Part shown: piece by piece, positions 16,701 to 23,984 of the stretch
How positions within the stretch are numbered: position 1 is the first letter of the stretch
Layout of the letters: every line of letters starts with the position of its first letter
Source of the DNA: a virus
Virus record (IMG/VR): IMGVR_UViG_3300036851_000187
Location: 1 to 36,080 of that record
Length of the DNA stretch: 36,080 nt
Strand: one strand, 5' to 3'
Made by a program: the position numbers and the translations under genes
Notes under the pieces: generated by a model
Told to the model about the DNA's origin: nothing
Database searches by the model: none
The model's input: the letters and a program-made list of their open reading frames with translations, nothing else

Positions 16701-17277
16701 TGGTCGTGCTTCTTATGAAGTGGAGACCAAATGGCGAGTTGGTCGCATTGCCAACCGCTGTGGGGAATGAGGTCGATACGCAATCGAACAGAATCAGCGC
16801 GTCGGGTTGAAAGCCAGGGTCCGTTACAGCAGAGTTGCCGGTGGCTGTTGGGGTCGAGAACTGCCCGACCTTTGCGTTTGTTACGTCGCTTCCACCCAAA
16901 GCTACGTAGTTGACTATGCGCGCTGTGGCGTCAACCGTTGTCCAGTTGACGGTGAAGCCGCCAGAGTCCATGGAGACGAGGTCGGCCTCGGCTGCTAGTA
17001 CCGGCGTCCCGGCCGTGAGGAAGCTGATGCACTTCGTGTTCTCGTAACGGCGATCGCATTCTGACGTGCCGACGTTGTCCGTCGAATTCACGGCGACGAC
17101 GCCGCGCTGCGATGAGGAACTAGCAGCCCCAAAGAACTTAGACGCTCCGACAGCGCTCCCATCTGCAGTAAGGTAGTTACCAAAGAAGATCACGAGCTTC
17201 GGTTGAAAACCAACGCCGGTGATTGCCTGGTTTCCCGTGCTTCCTGGTTGAGCGAAACTACCTATGAAGGCGTCCAC
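13738..17277 (-). CDS. 1179-residue repeat protein, likely tail tip or spike
   Basis: It starts with GTG at 17277, preceded by GAGG. Residues 1-400 contain three related blocks of about 130 residues; each starts with a phrase like TGNQAITGVGFQPKLVIF and ends with FTVNWTTVDATARIVNYVALGG, suggesting a beta-sandwich repeated three times. Residues about 403-1122 are about thirty copies of a 20-residue unit with the pattern VDRrLAAsLqADANLlAavk, interrupted once by a Gly-rich segment with FWIRGL and FWSRGL. The end (about 1130-1179) is a tandem TWRPEGGR/TWRPESPGR repeat. The alternating hydrophobic pattern suggests a long beta-rich stalk. It lies in the receptor-binding block. I do not recognise the repeat family. 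Confidence 0.72.
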   Translation of the reverse strand: MDAFIGSFAQPGSTGNQAITGVGFQPKLVIFFGNYLTADGSAVGASKFFGAASSSSQRGVVAVNSTDNVGTSECDRRYENTKCISFLTAGTPVLAAEADLVSMDSGGFTVNWTTVDATARIVNYVALGGSDVTNAKVGQFSTPTATGNSAVTDPGFQPDALILFDCVSTSFPTAVGNATNSPFGLHFIRSTTKRNSSTLFREDAQGSSDTYSYQRTDSAFNNLSGTGTIPRVADFVSFDTNGFTLNWSVVGTTAVLVGYIAIKGGQFDVGAFNQNTSTGNQAITGVGFTPKLVLFKSTNLASSTISRSFSRLTIGAAVSSTQRASIWSGDLDGQNFSVTDADLDRAKCLKLMTEGTPTVDAAADFVSMDASGFTINNTTVDATSREILYLAFGSAAGGVDRLMAASMTCTADIVVNANADRQIQAALQADSSFAVSTAVDRPLAATLQADANLSARLIEDKSLQAALSGTADLDLRVNVDRPLSMTFTADATVSALVSVDRRLVATIQADANLLAAITVEGQVTFAASLVATSDISVTAQVDRLIAASLVATSDVAAVARMDRSIAAILQATADLAAMAAVDRAIAANLATTSDYSCLLNVDRRIVSALQADANLLASLTVEGQVTFAVSLIATSDFAAMARVDRAIAANLQATADHASLINVDRALAIAFQATSDIAARIIEDKRFQAALTSTGDLQSLANVDRPLAVSLIGDANIVSSIDVTSPTGGSDPQGSQKFWIRGLVFRGARKSGNDTGTRQFWSRGLAEAAIFPAISEKLLAVSMTITADLAAKVNADRPLALALTSTADLAAMLRADRTIAASILSTSNLLSLVNVDRRLAAPLEADANLGALVQVDRRITAALQADANLAALIIEDKRLQVALTATADIGAILKADRPLAASLTGDANLGTIVKVDRNLSVTLQGDANLEAALTIDGQVNLSASLLATADIASFVNVDRRMAAALQADSNLVNSLAADRRIAASMSGDANLLSVVKVDRRITAALTADANLAADFTVFEQKLFAASLNSTADIAALLSVDRRLAASLQGHSNLIAAVVIDRGFAAALQGDANLSANVNLDRGILVSMVSDALLAASISRDANIAANLQALASLLADITVTSVPEFVEGIKDTWRPEGGRTWRPESPGRTWRPEGGRTWRPKSPGRTWHPEGGRTWTIKK
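13747..13884. repeat. Tandem 24/27-bp repeat encoding TWRPEGGR
   Basis: At the 3' end of the giant repeat gene, units of 24 and 27 bases alternate, giving a 51-bp period over about 2.5 copies. They encode TWRPEGGR and TWRPESPGR in turn. Copies differ mostly at synonymous or single positions, suggesting recent slippage or conversion. Trp, Arg and Pro regularity suggests a short extended collar at the end of the protein. Confidence 0.75.
13912..16085. repeat. About thirty 60-bp tandem repeats inside the giant gene
   Basis: Successive units of 60 bases encode the 20-residue pattern VDRrLAAsLqADANLlA. Some copies carry a 7-residue insert such as TVEGQVTF and then lack the VDR start. Copies have diverged at the DNA level, so the array is old, but the period is maintained. 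It covers about 2.2 kb, interrupted near 14970-15120 by a non-repeat segment. Confidence 0.85.
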
Positions 17278-17286
17278 TCATGGCCT

Positions 17287-19872
17287 CTAAGTAAATGCCC
17301 AGTCGTCGCAATTGACAACCCCGTTGACATTGCTCGAATCGACGACGAACTCAAAGACCCCGTCATCGGTCGCTGTTGGGGTCGCCACCCCAGCAGCATT
17401 CAACTGTTGCCACAAGGTATCGTCCACGGCTTCGACCCCGATCAACGTATCGGCAGTAACACCCATAGCTGGATTCTTCTTCAGCATGATTCGCGGCCGG
17501 GTAGCCTGGGTGCCATTGGCCCCTGACTTCTTCACCCAAACCTTGGGTATGGTGGACTGGCCGTTTTGAATCGCGATGGCAACAGGGCTCGACTCGAGGC
17601 GCGTCGTCGAGTTCGGCGTGAGCTTCTCCGTAGGCTGCGCACCGCCGGTTCTTGGTGTGGTCACACTATCGAGCTCGACTATGCCGTAGGGGAAATGGGT
17701 CTTGTGCTGACCGTTCGTCTGGTCCGCGCGCTGCATGCGGATCCACGATCCGGCAATCATGCTCGCCGCGCCTGCGACTTCGGTGGTCGATCGAAAGGCG
17801 CAGTTCTCGAAAAGCGCCTGGACGAAGGAAGAGCCCCCGATTTCTATGTCTCCAACACTATGCGTTGTCTTCCCGCCAGAATCAGGGCTCGTTCCGAATG
17901 TAGTGTTGATAAAGGAGAGGCCGGCCCTTGACCCGTCAGCAATCGAGATACCAGCCTCGTGTACTGCACCACCACCCGTCTTACTGTCCCCGTCGATCGA
18001 TGCATTCTCCACAACGAAACTGCCGACAGAGCACTGGGTCCCGTACATCTTGATATTGTCGTAGCACCCAAAGAGTATCAGCCCCTTACCGCCGGCGAGG
18101 CCCGTGCCGTTGAACGTGATCCCCATGAGTGAGCCACCTGGTTGCAAAATGCATATCCCGCCCTGGCTCGTAGCGTCCGCAGAGCTAGCCCGGTAAATCG
18201 TCGTATTAGTGAAGGTGAGGTTCTTCACCTGGCTCTGGAAAATGATCCCAGCGCGGCGCGAGTTGTGGATCACGAGCCCCGTCACTGTCCAGGCCGTTGG
18301 GTTATTCGCGCGCGTTACTGCGAGCCCGTAGAAGCCGCCTACGATTGTGTTCGAATCGAAGGTTACTAAGTCCCCAAGGATCACGTTATGAATGGCGGAG
18401 GAGGAGACGCGCTGAAGGAAGACATTCCCCGTGATCGTGATCGTCCCTACGCCCGTCGTCTGAGGTATGGTGAGCCCGTTCCCGCTACCTGCAGGAGCCG
18501 CGGTCCTCCCAACGAAGTTGAAGGTCACGCAGTTCGTGATAGAGACGTTCGCGACTCCGGCTCCGGAGAGGAAGAGCCCGTTACTTGAGAACCCGTAGAA
18601 GGAGCAGCGATCGAAAGTCGCCGAGCCCGTCGTCGTCTCGATCTCGATCCCGCGCTTCCCGGGAACCGTAGTCCCGAGATCCGCGAACGAGGCCCATGAA
18701 GCGTTGAAGACTGCCGTCGGATAAAGCCGGACGTATCCCACAACCCCCGTTGTCGGGGTGACGTGGGTCCCCTGCTGCGTAGCACGGACGCGGACATTGC
18801 GCGTGAGGAGGACCACCTCTCCTTTCACGTCGTCAGTGCCCTGGTGAGCGAATGCGGTCGCCCCTACCGGGAGCGATGTCGTCCCGGCTCCTGTCAGGGT
18901 ACGCGCTTCGCATTGCTGGTCCGTGTCCACCCGGACCGTGGCGGCGATAGCTATCAAGTCGCCCGAGGCCCAGCCCGTATTGTCGGCCACGTCGAGGCTC
19001 GTGGATCCGGCCGCCTCGTCGGCAGTGAGCTTCGTTCTATCGAAGGTCTTTGTCGCGCCGTAGGCGTTCCACGTCCCGCGACACTCGATCCCGGCCGTAC
19101 CGTCCGCGCCCAGCGATGTAGAGCCGAGCTGAATCTCGCAGCTCGAGGTCGAGGGCATCCTCGTCCCGCTCGTCCCCATGTTGAGCGTGCCGCCCTCGGA
19201 GATCGTGAGCACCCCCACGGTCCTGAGAATGTAGTTCGTGGATGCCGCCGTGAGGGACTCGAGCGTCCCGCCGCTTCCAATGTCGATGGGTCCATAGTCA
19301 ACCCCCGCCGTCGTATCGATAAAGGCCTTCCGGGTGTTCTGCGTACCGGCTCCGGTCTTCTCCCCGCAGATCCAGAATCGATCGGCCGCGGCAAGGGAGC
19401 CCGGGGACGTGACGAGGCGGAGTAGCCGGTTCCAGTTGCTCGCCGTGCCGTTCCTCACCATCGTCACCTGGGAGCTCGCCGAGGTGGAAAGACCGATGGC
19501 GTAGCTGTTCCCGGATGTGAGCGGTCCTATGGTTCCCGAGAATTTCAGAAAGACCCAGCCGCCATTTAGCGGCAGGTCGGCAACGTTGACCGTGACAACA
19601 CTGCCTGCGACATCGGAGGCGGGAGAGTTCGTCTTTCGGACAACGAGCCTGAAGGTGCCAGAGGGGGATGCGGACCTCGATAGGACTTGAACGAGCACCC
19701 CGTCGTAAGTCCCTGAATCGCCAGTCCACGTTGAAGAGTAGAGTACAGTCGTCGTGAGGAGCGTCGAGAGCACGCCGGCAATCTGGGGCTGCCCCGTAAC
19801 GACGCCGCAGCTGTACCACGACCCTACGGCCGAGAAGTTCACTGCATCCGAGCGTAGGATCAGATTCGCCAT
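17287..19872 (-). CDS. Large G8-like / right-handed beta-helix tail protein
   Basis: An 861-residue protein rich in Gly, Ser, Thr and Asn. Residues about 1-190 form a beta-sandwich-like head (MANLILRSDAVNFSAVGSWYS). About 200-340 resemble a G8-type domain, with GVLTISEGGTLNMGTSG, GIECRGTWNAYG and ALAIAATVRV-like strands. About 380-720 contain irregular helix-forming turns of the pectate-lyase type (ATFDRCSFYGFSSNGLFLSG, VTFDSNTIVGGFYGL, LTFTNTTIYR). The end is a globular beta domain. Such proteins are tail spikes or host-surface-binding fibres, sometimes with hydrolase activity; I see no certain active site. A TGAGG site precedes the ATG. Confidence 0.7.
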   Translation of the reverse strand: MANLILRSDAVNFSAVGSWYSCGVVTGQPQIAGVLSTLLTTTVLYSSTWTGDSGTYDGVLVQVLSRSASPSGTFRLVVRKTNSPASDVAGSVVTVNVADLPLNGGWVFLKFSGTIGPLTSGNSYAIGLSTSASSQVTMVRNGTASNWNRLLRLVTSPGSLAAADRFWICGEKTGAGTQNTRKAFIDTTAGVDYGPIDIGSGGTLESLTAASTNYILRTVGVLTISEGGTLNMGTSGTRMPSTSSCEIQLGSTSLGADGTAGIECRGTWNAYGATKTFDRTKLTADEAAGSTSLDVADNTGWASGDLIAIAATVRVDTDQQCEARTLTGAGTTSLPVGATAFAHQGTDDVKGEVVLLTRNVRVRATQQGTHVTPTTGVVGYVRLYPTAVFNASWASFADLGTTVPGKRGIEIETTTGSATFDRCSFYGFSSNGLFLSGAGVANVSITNCVTFNFVGRTAAPAGSGNGLTIPQTTGVGTITITGNVFLQRVSSSAIHNVILGDLVTFDSNTIVGGFYGLAVTRANNPTAWTVTGLVIHNSRRAGIIFQSQVKNLTFTNTTIYRASSADATSQGGICILQPGGSLMGITFNGTGLAGGKGLILFGCYDNIKMYGTQCSVGSFVVENASIDGDSKTGGGAVHEAGISIADGSRAGLSFINTTFGTSPDSGGKTTHSVGDIEIGGSSFVQALFENCAFRSTTEVAGAASMIAGSWIRMQRADQTNGQHKTHFPYGIVELDSVTTPRTGGAQPTEKLTPNSTTRLESSPVAIAIQNGQSTIPKVWVKKSGANGTQATRPRIMLKKNPAMGVTADTLIGVEAVDDTLWQQLNAAGVATPTATDDGVFEFVVDSSNVNGVVNCDDWAFT

Positions 19873-19879
19873 TTACGCC

Positions 19880-21646
19880 TCAGCAAAGCATCTCCTGCCC
19901 GACTGCGGCGGCAGGATCGCCAGCACGGAGATAGGCTAAAAAGCCCTCGACAATCGCCGGCAGGTGGATCTCTGAGGCCGTAGGAATCTGCGCCTTTGGA
20001 ACGAGCACGAACGAGCCGCCGCCATAGTTAGTCGCACTGATGAGGATCGCAAAGCTCACCCTCCAATCTTCACCGGCATCCTCGACTCCTGTAATCTTGA
20101 TACGTAAGTTGCCGCTGATCGGCTCCCTACGCTGTAGCGCCCCTATGTCGATAGCTTGCGGAAGTGCGCCAAAGGGGAATGACCGCGGCCAGCCCTTGCC
20201 TTTCATCAACACGCCGACTCTCCAGTCGCGCCCGGTCTCGTTCGTGATCCGCCCGCGAAACTCAGGATCTGCTATAACGTCGTTCGGGCCAGCGGAGATA
20301 TTCGTCAACTCCCTATCGCTACGGTAGGCATTATAGTCCGCCATGGATACGGCAATGTCTGAGCCTGCCAACGTCTGAATATCGGGGTTCATGTCATAGA
20401 AGATGTTATTCCGTATGATGGCGTTCCTGAGGACTGCAATGTTCGTCTCGACGTTGATACCTATGGCGCCCTCTTCGAAAACGTTATTCTCAATCAATGC
20501 CCAGCGCGCCGTAGCCGCGGTCTTGAATTCGATGTGCTCCGCAAAGTTGAAGAAGCAACAAGAGCGCACTATGAGGTTCGGAGAGCCCGTGATCTCGATG
20601 CCCGTATGCGCTGTAGATGTGACGTGCGATAGATGCGAATTCTCGATGAGAAGAATGGTCGGGGACCCGGCGCAGAGTATCGCAGAATCGGAGCAATCAC
20701 GAATGCTGAGACTATGGAAGTGCAACCTGCCCGTGACACTGGAAATAATCGAAATCCCATAAGTCATGACTTCGCCGGTAGTGTTGAAGTCACAATCTGA
20801 AATAACAATGTCCGTCGCGTTACTCGTCTCTAATACAATACCTGCAAGACAGTTCGAGAAGGCTAGGCCACTAATCGACTGAAGTGCGCTCGATAGCTTG
20901 AAGATGTCGTTAGTCGCGTTGCCTTTGATGAGGGGCTTCCCGCCACCAGACCCGCGTATCGTGATTCTGCCGCTCGTAAAATCCCCAGCGCCCGCGAGGT
21001 TCCTCACTGCCGTCGTCGTGTAGAACTTGTCCTCGACGTAGGCGAAGTCGATGATCCAACCTGGCTTCACGTCCGCCCAGAGCTGGGCAGAGTTATCGAT
21101 GTCGAGCCGGTATCCGCCGACAGCCCAAGCGACAGACGTGTTGACGATGAGCGAGTCCTCGATGGTGAATTGCCGCGGATCTTTAACTGCGGCAGTAGTG
21201 ACTGTCGTCCCGGCATTGTCTTTAAGAGTTATCTGCGCCCCGGAATCGACGGTGAGGATTTCCGAGTAGAGATCGACGCCCCCCGCGCCCGCCCCGATGA
21301 CGCGTACCACGTCGTCGGTTGCCATGCCAGTCGTGGACGGCATCGAGGTCACCTGAGGGAGCCCGCTCGTCATATTCCCCTGAGAACCTTGATCTGTGTC
21401 CTTGACTGCCGTGATCTTCGACCAGCGCCGGCCGCTCGCTTGCTCAAGCCAAAGGGAATGGAGCCCGGTAGTGTCCACTCCGGAGAAGTCCGGGGATGTG
21501 CTATCGAAGAACCCGACGCGGGTACCGCCGGCGGAGACCCTGTTCCGCGCAATCGTCCCAAATTGTGCCGTCTCGGGCCCGGCGCCGGAGGCCTCCGTGT
21601 CCGAGCCAAGGAGGATGTGGAACTTGATAGTCGGGTGGTTAGCCAT
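19880..21646 (-). CDS. Right-handed beta-helix tail spike-like protein
   Basis: A 588-residue protein. The middle (about 230-470) is a clear parallel beta-helix with repeated short strands and Asn-rich turns: ISGLAFSNCLAGIVLE, IVISDCDFNTTGEVMTYGISI, LLIENSHLSHV, LIVRSCCFFNF and IIRNNIFYDM. The Asp/Gly turn DPEFRGR near 480 is often seen at the end of such domains. The first 200 residues are a beta-rich head, and the last 100 carry RIKITGVEDAGEDWRVSFAI. It most likely forms a trimeric spike that binds or cleaves surface polysaccharide. Catalytic residues cannot be assigned by eye. Confidence 0.75.
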   Translation of the reverse strand: MANHPTIKFHILLGSDTEASGAGPETAQFGTIARNRVSAGGTRVGFFDSTSPDFSGVDTTGLHSLWLEQASGRRWSKITAVKDTDQGSQGNMTSGLPQVTSMPSTTGMATDDVVRVIGAGAGGVDLYSEILTVDSGAQITLKDNAGTTVTTAAVKDPRQFTIEDSLIVNTSVAWAVGGYRLDIDNSAQLWADVKPGWIIDFAYVEDKFYTTTAVRNLAGAGDFTSGRITIRGSGGGKPLIKGNATNDIFKLSSALQSISGLAFSNCLAGIVLETSNATDIVISDCDFNTTGEVMTYGISIISSVTGRLHFHSLSIRDCSDSAILCAGSPTILLIENSHLSHVTSTAHTGIEITGSPNLIVRSCCFFNFAEHIEFKTAATARWALIENNVFEEGAIGINVETNIAVLRNAIIRNNIFYDMNPDIQTLAGSDIAVSMADYNAYRSDRELTNISAGPNDVIADPEFRGRITNETGRDWRVGVLMKGKGWPRSFPFGALPQAIDIGALQRREPISGNLRIKITGVEDAGEDWRVSFAILISATNYGGGSFVLVPKAQIPTASEIHLPAIVEGFLAYLRAGDPAAAVGQEMLC

Positions 21647-21655
21647 CGCTCAGCA

Positions 21656-22339
21656 TCAGGCCACCCCAAGCCGCGTCTTAAGCGCCGCAACGGATGCCAA
21701 AGGAGGAATCCCTTCGCGCACGAACATCTCCGCCAGGCAGAGCACCTCGTGAAGCACCTCGGCACGCATCTGCCCGTTACGCGTGATCCTGATGTTCCCG
21801 CCGTAGTAGAAGGCGTCGTCGGCGGTCGCCGCGGACTTGCAGCGCACTCGCAGGATCTTGAGGCCTGCGGCCATCGGGCTCGTGGCCGGCGTGAAGGTCT
21901 GGGTCTGGTTTTTGTTGTCGCCGACTCCGGACGTCGAGAGGACCCCGATCTGCGCCGAGTCCGTCTCGTTCCAGAGCTGCCAATCGAGCTGCCCCGCGGA
22001 GAGCTGGTTATAGCGGAGGTTGAGCTCGAGTCCCGTGATCCCGAAGCACTCGAGCCGCACGTAGCCGAGCGACTTCGCGGCCGGGATCGTGTCGTAGGCC
22101 GTGCCTATGTTGGTGAGGGTCACGCCGCCAGGGAGTACGTAGAGTTCCGGCAGCGGAAAGAACTTGGCCTTTAGATTGTCGAGGTCGGTCTCCTCTGAGG
22201 CGGAGAGCGCGAATGCGGCAATGACCTCAGCGCGAGTCATCTTGCCTCGGTCCCATTCTCCGAGGCAGGCCATGAATTGATGGACAGGGATCTTCGGGGT
22301 CGTCTCGTCTGCCGGCACCAATCGATCCCAGAGACTCAT
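21656..22339 (-). CDS. Tail-associated protein, unknown function
   Basis: A 227-residue protein. The first 70 residues are helical (IPVHQFMACLGEWDRGKMTRAEVIAAFALS, then ETDLDNLKAKFF). A beta domain follows (LPGGVTLTNIGTAYDTIPAA, VRLECFGITGLELNLRYNQL), and the end is helical (VLHEVLCLAEMFVREGIPPL). It overlaps the nuclease stop by 4 bases and is followed by the beta-helix gene, so it belongs to the tail-spike operon. I do not recognise the family; an N-terminal helical part plus beta domain would fit a spike anchor or chaperone. Confidence 0.65.
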   Translation of the reverse strand: MSLWDRLVPADETTPKIPVHQFMACLGEWDRGKMTRAEVIAAFALSASEETDLDNLKAKFFPLPELYVLPGGVTLTNIGTAYDTIPAAKSLGYVRLECFGITGLELNLRYNQLSAGQLDWQLWNETDSAQIGVLSTSGVGDNKNQTQTFTPATSPMAAGLKILRVRCKSAATADDAFYYGGNIRITRNGQMRAEVLHEVLCLAEMFVREGIPPLASVAALKTRLGVA

Positions 22340-22740
22340 GCCTCGAGCTCCGGCTTGACGTTCGGATCCAAGGTGGCGTGGCCAGCATCAACGAGAGCAA
22401 GGCCCACGTCTTTTCCGTCAGCGAATACGCGAGCGAGCCAGCGCCCGTATTTGTCCCCGGCGTAGGTCCAGAGCTTGACGACCTTGCCGACGGGAAGGAG
22501 TTGCGCAAGGAAGGCTTTCGCCTCGAGTCCGCGGGCCTTCTCGGCGCCCACCACCTCCGGCGCATTCACGCCGTAGAGGCGGAATGGAGCCGTGTAGGTT
22601 TGATAGAAACCCACGTCCACCTGAAACCAGGCGGTATCCCCATCCGTCACGCGGACAACTTGCGCCCTGTCGTATCTGTACCGGGCCGTGGTGAGGGTTA
22701 CACCCCTCGGCTCGTCCGCATCATCGTAGAGGAGCGGCAT
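22336..22740 (-). CDS. Staphylococcal nuclease-like (SNase) thermonuclease
   Basis: A 134-residue protein with the SNase core: VTDGDT (31-36), FRLYGVNAPE (53-62) and DKYGRWLARVFADG (96-109). Arg54, Glu62 and Arg100 correspond to the catalytic Arg35, Glu43 and Arg87 of the Staphylococcus enzyme, and Asp35 to a calcium ligand. Asn59 replaces the second usual Asp ligand, a change seen in some homologues. There is no signal peptide, so it probably acts inside the host cell or is carried in the tail. Its ATG has no clear ribosome site and lies 44 bp past the palindrome at 22784-22805. Its stop overlaps the tail-associated gene start. Confidence 0.88.
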   Translation of the reverse strand: MPLLYDDADEPRGVTLTTARYRYDRAQVVRVTDGDTAWFQVDVGFYQTYTAPFRLYGVNAPEVVGAEKARGLEAKAFLAQLLPVGKVVKLWTYAGDKYGRWLARVFADGKDVGLALVDAGHATLDPNVKPELEA

Positions 22741-22783
22741 GGCTGGAGTGTGACCAGCCGTGCGGAGTTAGCAACGGGCGAGA

Positions 22784-22805
22784 GTATAGGGTATATACCC
22801 TATAC
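22784..22805. promoter_or_regulatory. Perfect 22-bp palindrome, operator-like
   Basis: GTATAGGGTAT followed by its exact reverse complement gives a 22-bp perfect palindrome with a TATATA centre, in the 59-base gap between the nuclease start and the zinc-ribbon gene. Its right end overlaps the zinc-ribbon stop at 22800-22802. Lack of a T-run and of a GC-rich stem argues against a terminator. It could be a regulator-binding site or part of a promoter for the tail-spike genes. The symmetry is directly visible; the function is inference. Confidence 0.6.
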
Positions 22806-22985
22806 CACTTTTGGCGGTGTACTCTTGAACCGCTTCCCGCAGTTGGGACAGACGTGCCTCCGCTTACGCTTTCGCGTGCTCACGGTCAAAGCAGGTTTCC
22901 CGCACCGTGGGCAAGGAGCCATGGCTATCTCTTTTGGCGGAGGCTCCCAGATCAGAGGGCTGTCCTCGTCTTCGGCGCTCTTCAC
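22800..22985 (-). CDS. NrdR-like zinc-ribbon protein
   Basis: I choose GTG at 22985, with a GGAAGG site 4 bases before it; a TTG at 22997 has none. The product has 61 residues: an acidic and Pro-rich first part, then one zinc ribbon with Cys25, Cys28, Cys46 and Cys49 and a strongly basic stretch STRKRKRRHVC before the second pair, ending KRFKST. This resembles the DNA-binding ribbon of NrdR regulators. The protein is too short to have an NrdR ATP-cone. A perfect palindrome overlaps its stop codon, a possible autoregulatory site. It is similar in plan to the zinc ribbon at 8350-8565. Confidence 0.65.
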   Translation of the reverse strand: MKSAEDEDSPLIWEPPPKEIAMAPCPRCGKPALTVSTRKRKRRHVCPNCGKRFKSTPPKVV

Positions 22986-23000
22986 TTCACCTTCCAAACG

Positions 23001-23984
23001 TTACGGTGCCCCCAGCATGTCCGCGATCGTGTTCCCCGGCACCGTGCCGATCTGCCAGTAAGTAAACATGACCTCGCGCACGTATCCGACCGTGAAGTCG
23101 CCGCTCTTCCTCCCCGGGTTGTAGCATCCTATGCTCGGGTTCAGGTCCTGGACCGTCTCGCCGTTCAGAATCCTCGGGTTACAGGTCGGGCCGCTGTGAT
23201 TGAAGGGCGTGAGCACGCCGTCCCTGTAGACCTTGAGGAACCCGTCGGAGCCGGGAGACCACTTGACGTGAATCAGGATCTTCGACTCCGAGCGCGGCGG
23301 CCTCCCGATGTTGATGGTCTTCGTCTCCCTACCCTTCACCGCGAGGACACCGCGCATCACCTCGCCGTCGGCGGAGGTCTTGATCTGCTCGAAGCTGAAC
23401 GGCGGCGAGACGATGCCGCCCTCGTTTCCCTGGTGGATCTGTCCCGTGACGCACTTCCGGTTGCCCCACTGAGAATCGAAAACGTACGTCGGCGGCAGGT
23501 AGATCCCGAAGGCGTAGAAGCGCTCGCTTCCGATCGGGTCGCGGCGCGGGGTTCCGCCACCACCGACGATGGCGCGCATCACCATCTGCGCCCGCATGTC
23601 CGTGAGGTCGCTCGTCGCCTTCCAGCGGAAGAGGCACTGACCGTTCGCCACGCTCACAGTCCCCGCTTCGCCGTCCTTGTCGATGTAGAAGACATCCATG
23701 TTGAGCGGCTTGTCGAACCGCTCATCGAGGATCTTGGGAGCGGTGCCTGTTGGAGGCGGAGGCGGAGGAGGAGGCGGCGTCACCCCGCCCTCGAGCTCGG
23801 CGATGCGCGCCTTGAGCACGTTGATCTCGGCCTGGAGCGCGGCCTTCACCGTGTCGCAGCTGCGGACTAACTCCGCGACGCGTTGCGCCAGTAATAGCTC
23901 AAGCTGCGTGATCTCGTCAGGGAGGAGGACGGAGGACTTTGCACGGGCCGCGATGGCGGCGAGTTGTTCTTCAATTGTTGGCAT
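23001..23984 (-). CDS. Polysaccharide lyase-like tail protein with coiled-coil stalk
   Basis: A 327-residue protein in three parts: an N-terminal helical coiled coil (about 25-66: LELLLAQRVAELVRSC and EINVLKARIAELEGG), a linker of about ten prolines (70-78) and a C-terminal beta-jelly domain (about 84-327). The latter has the pattern of the heparin-lyase I-like polysaccharide lyase family: FYAFGIYLPPTYVFD, SPPFSFEQIK, ILIHVKWSPGSDGFLKVYRDG and CYNPGRKSGDFTVGYVREV. It would bind or cleave acidic host-surface polysaccharide and be anchored to the tail through its stalk. There is no signal peptide. Substrate and catalytic residues cannot be told by eye. Confidence 0.72.
   Translation of the reverse strand: MPTIEEQLAAIAARAKSSVLLPDEITQLELLLAQRVAELVRSCDTVKAALQAEINVLKARIAELEGGVTPPPPPPPPPTGTAPKILDERFDKPLNMDVFYIDKDGEAGTVSVANGQCLFRWKATSDLTDMRAQMVMRAIVGGGGTPRRDPIGSERFYAFGIYLPPTYVFDSQWGNRKCVTGQIHQGNEGGIVSPPFSFEQIKTSADGEVMRGVLAVKGRETKTINIGRPPRSESKILIHVKWSPGSDGFLKVYRDGVLTPFNHSGPTCNPRILNGETVQDLNPSIGCYNPGRKSGDFTVGYVREVMFTYWQIGTVPGNTIADMLGAP

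Noticed and set aside
21170-22174. Plus-strand frame of 334 codons
   Set aside because: It spans parts of two minus-strand genes that have clear protein features, so it is a shadow.
22854-23870. Plus-strand frame of 338 codons opposite the lyase-like gene
   Set aside because: It is the reverse of the lyase-like gene, with biased Arg, Ala, Val and Asp composition and a product that changes character at each gene edge.
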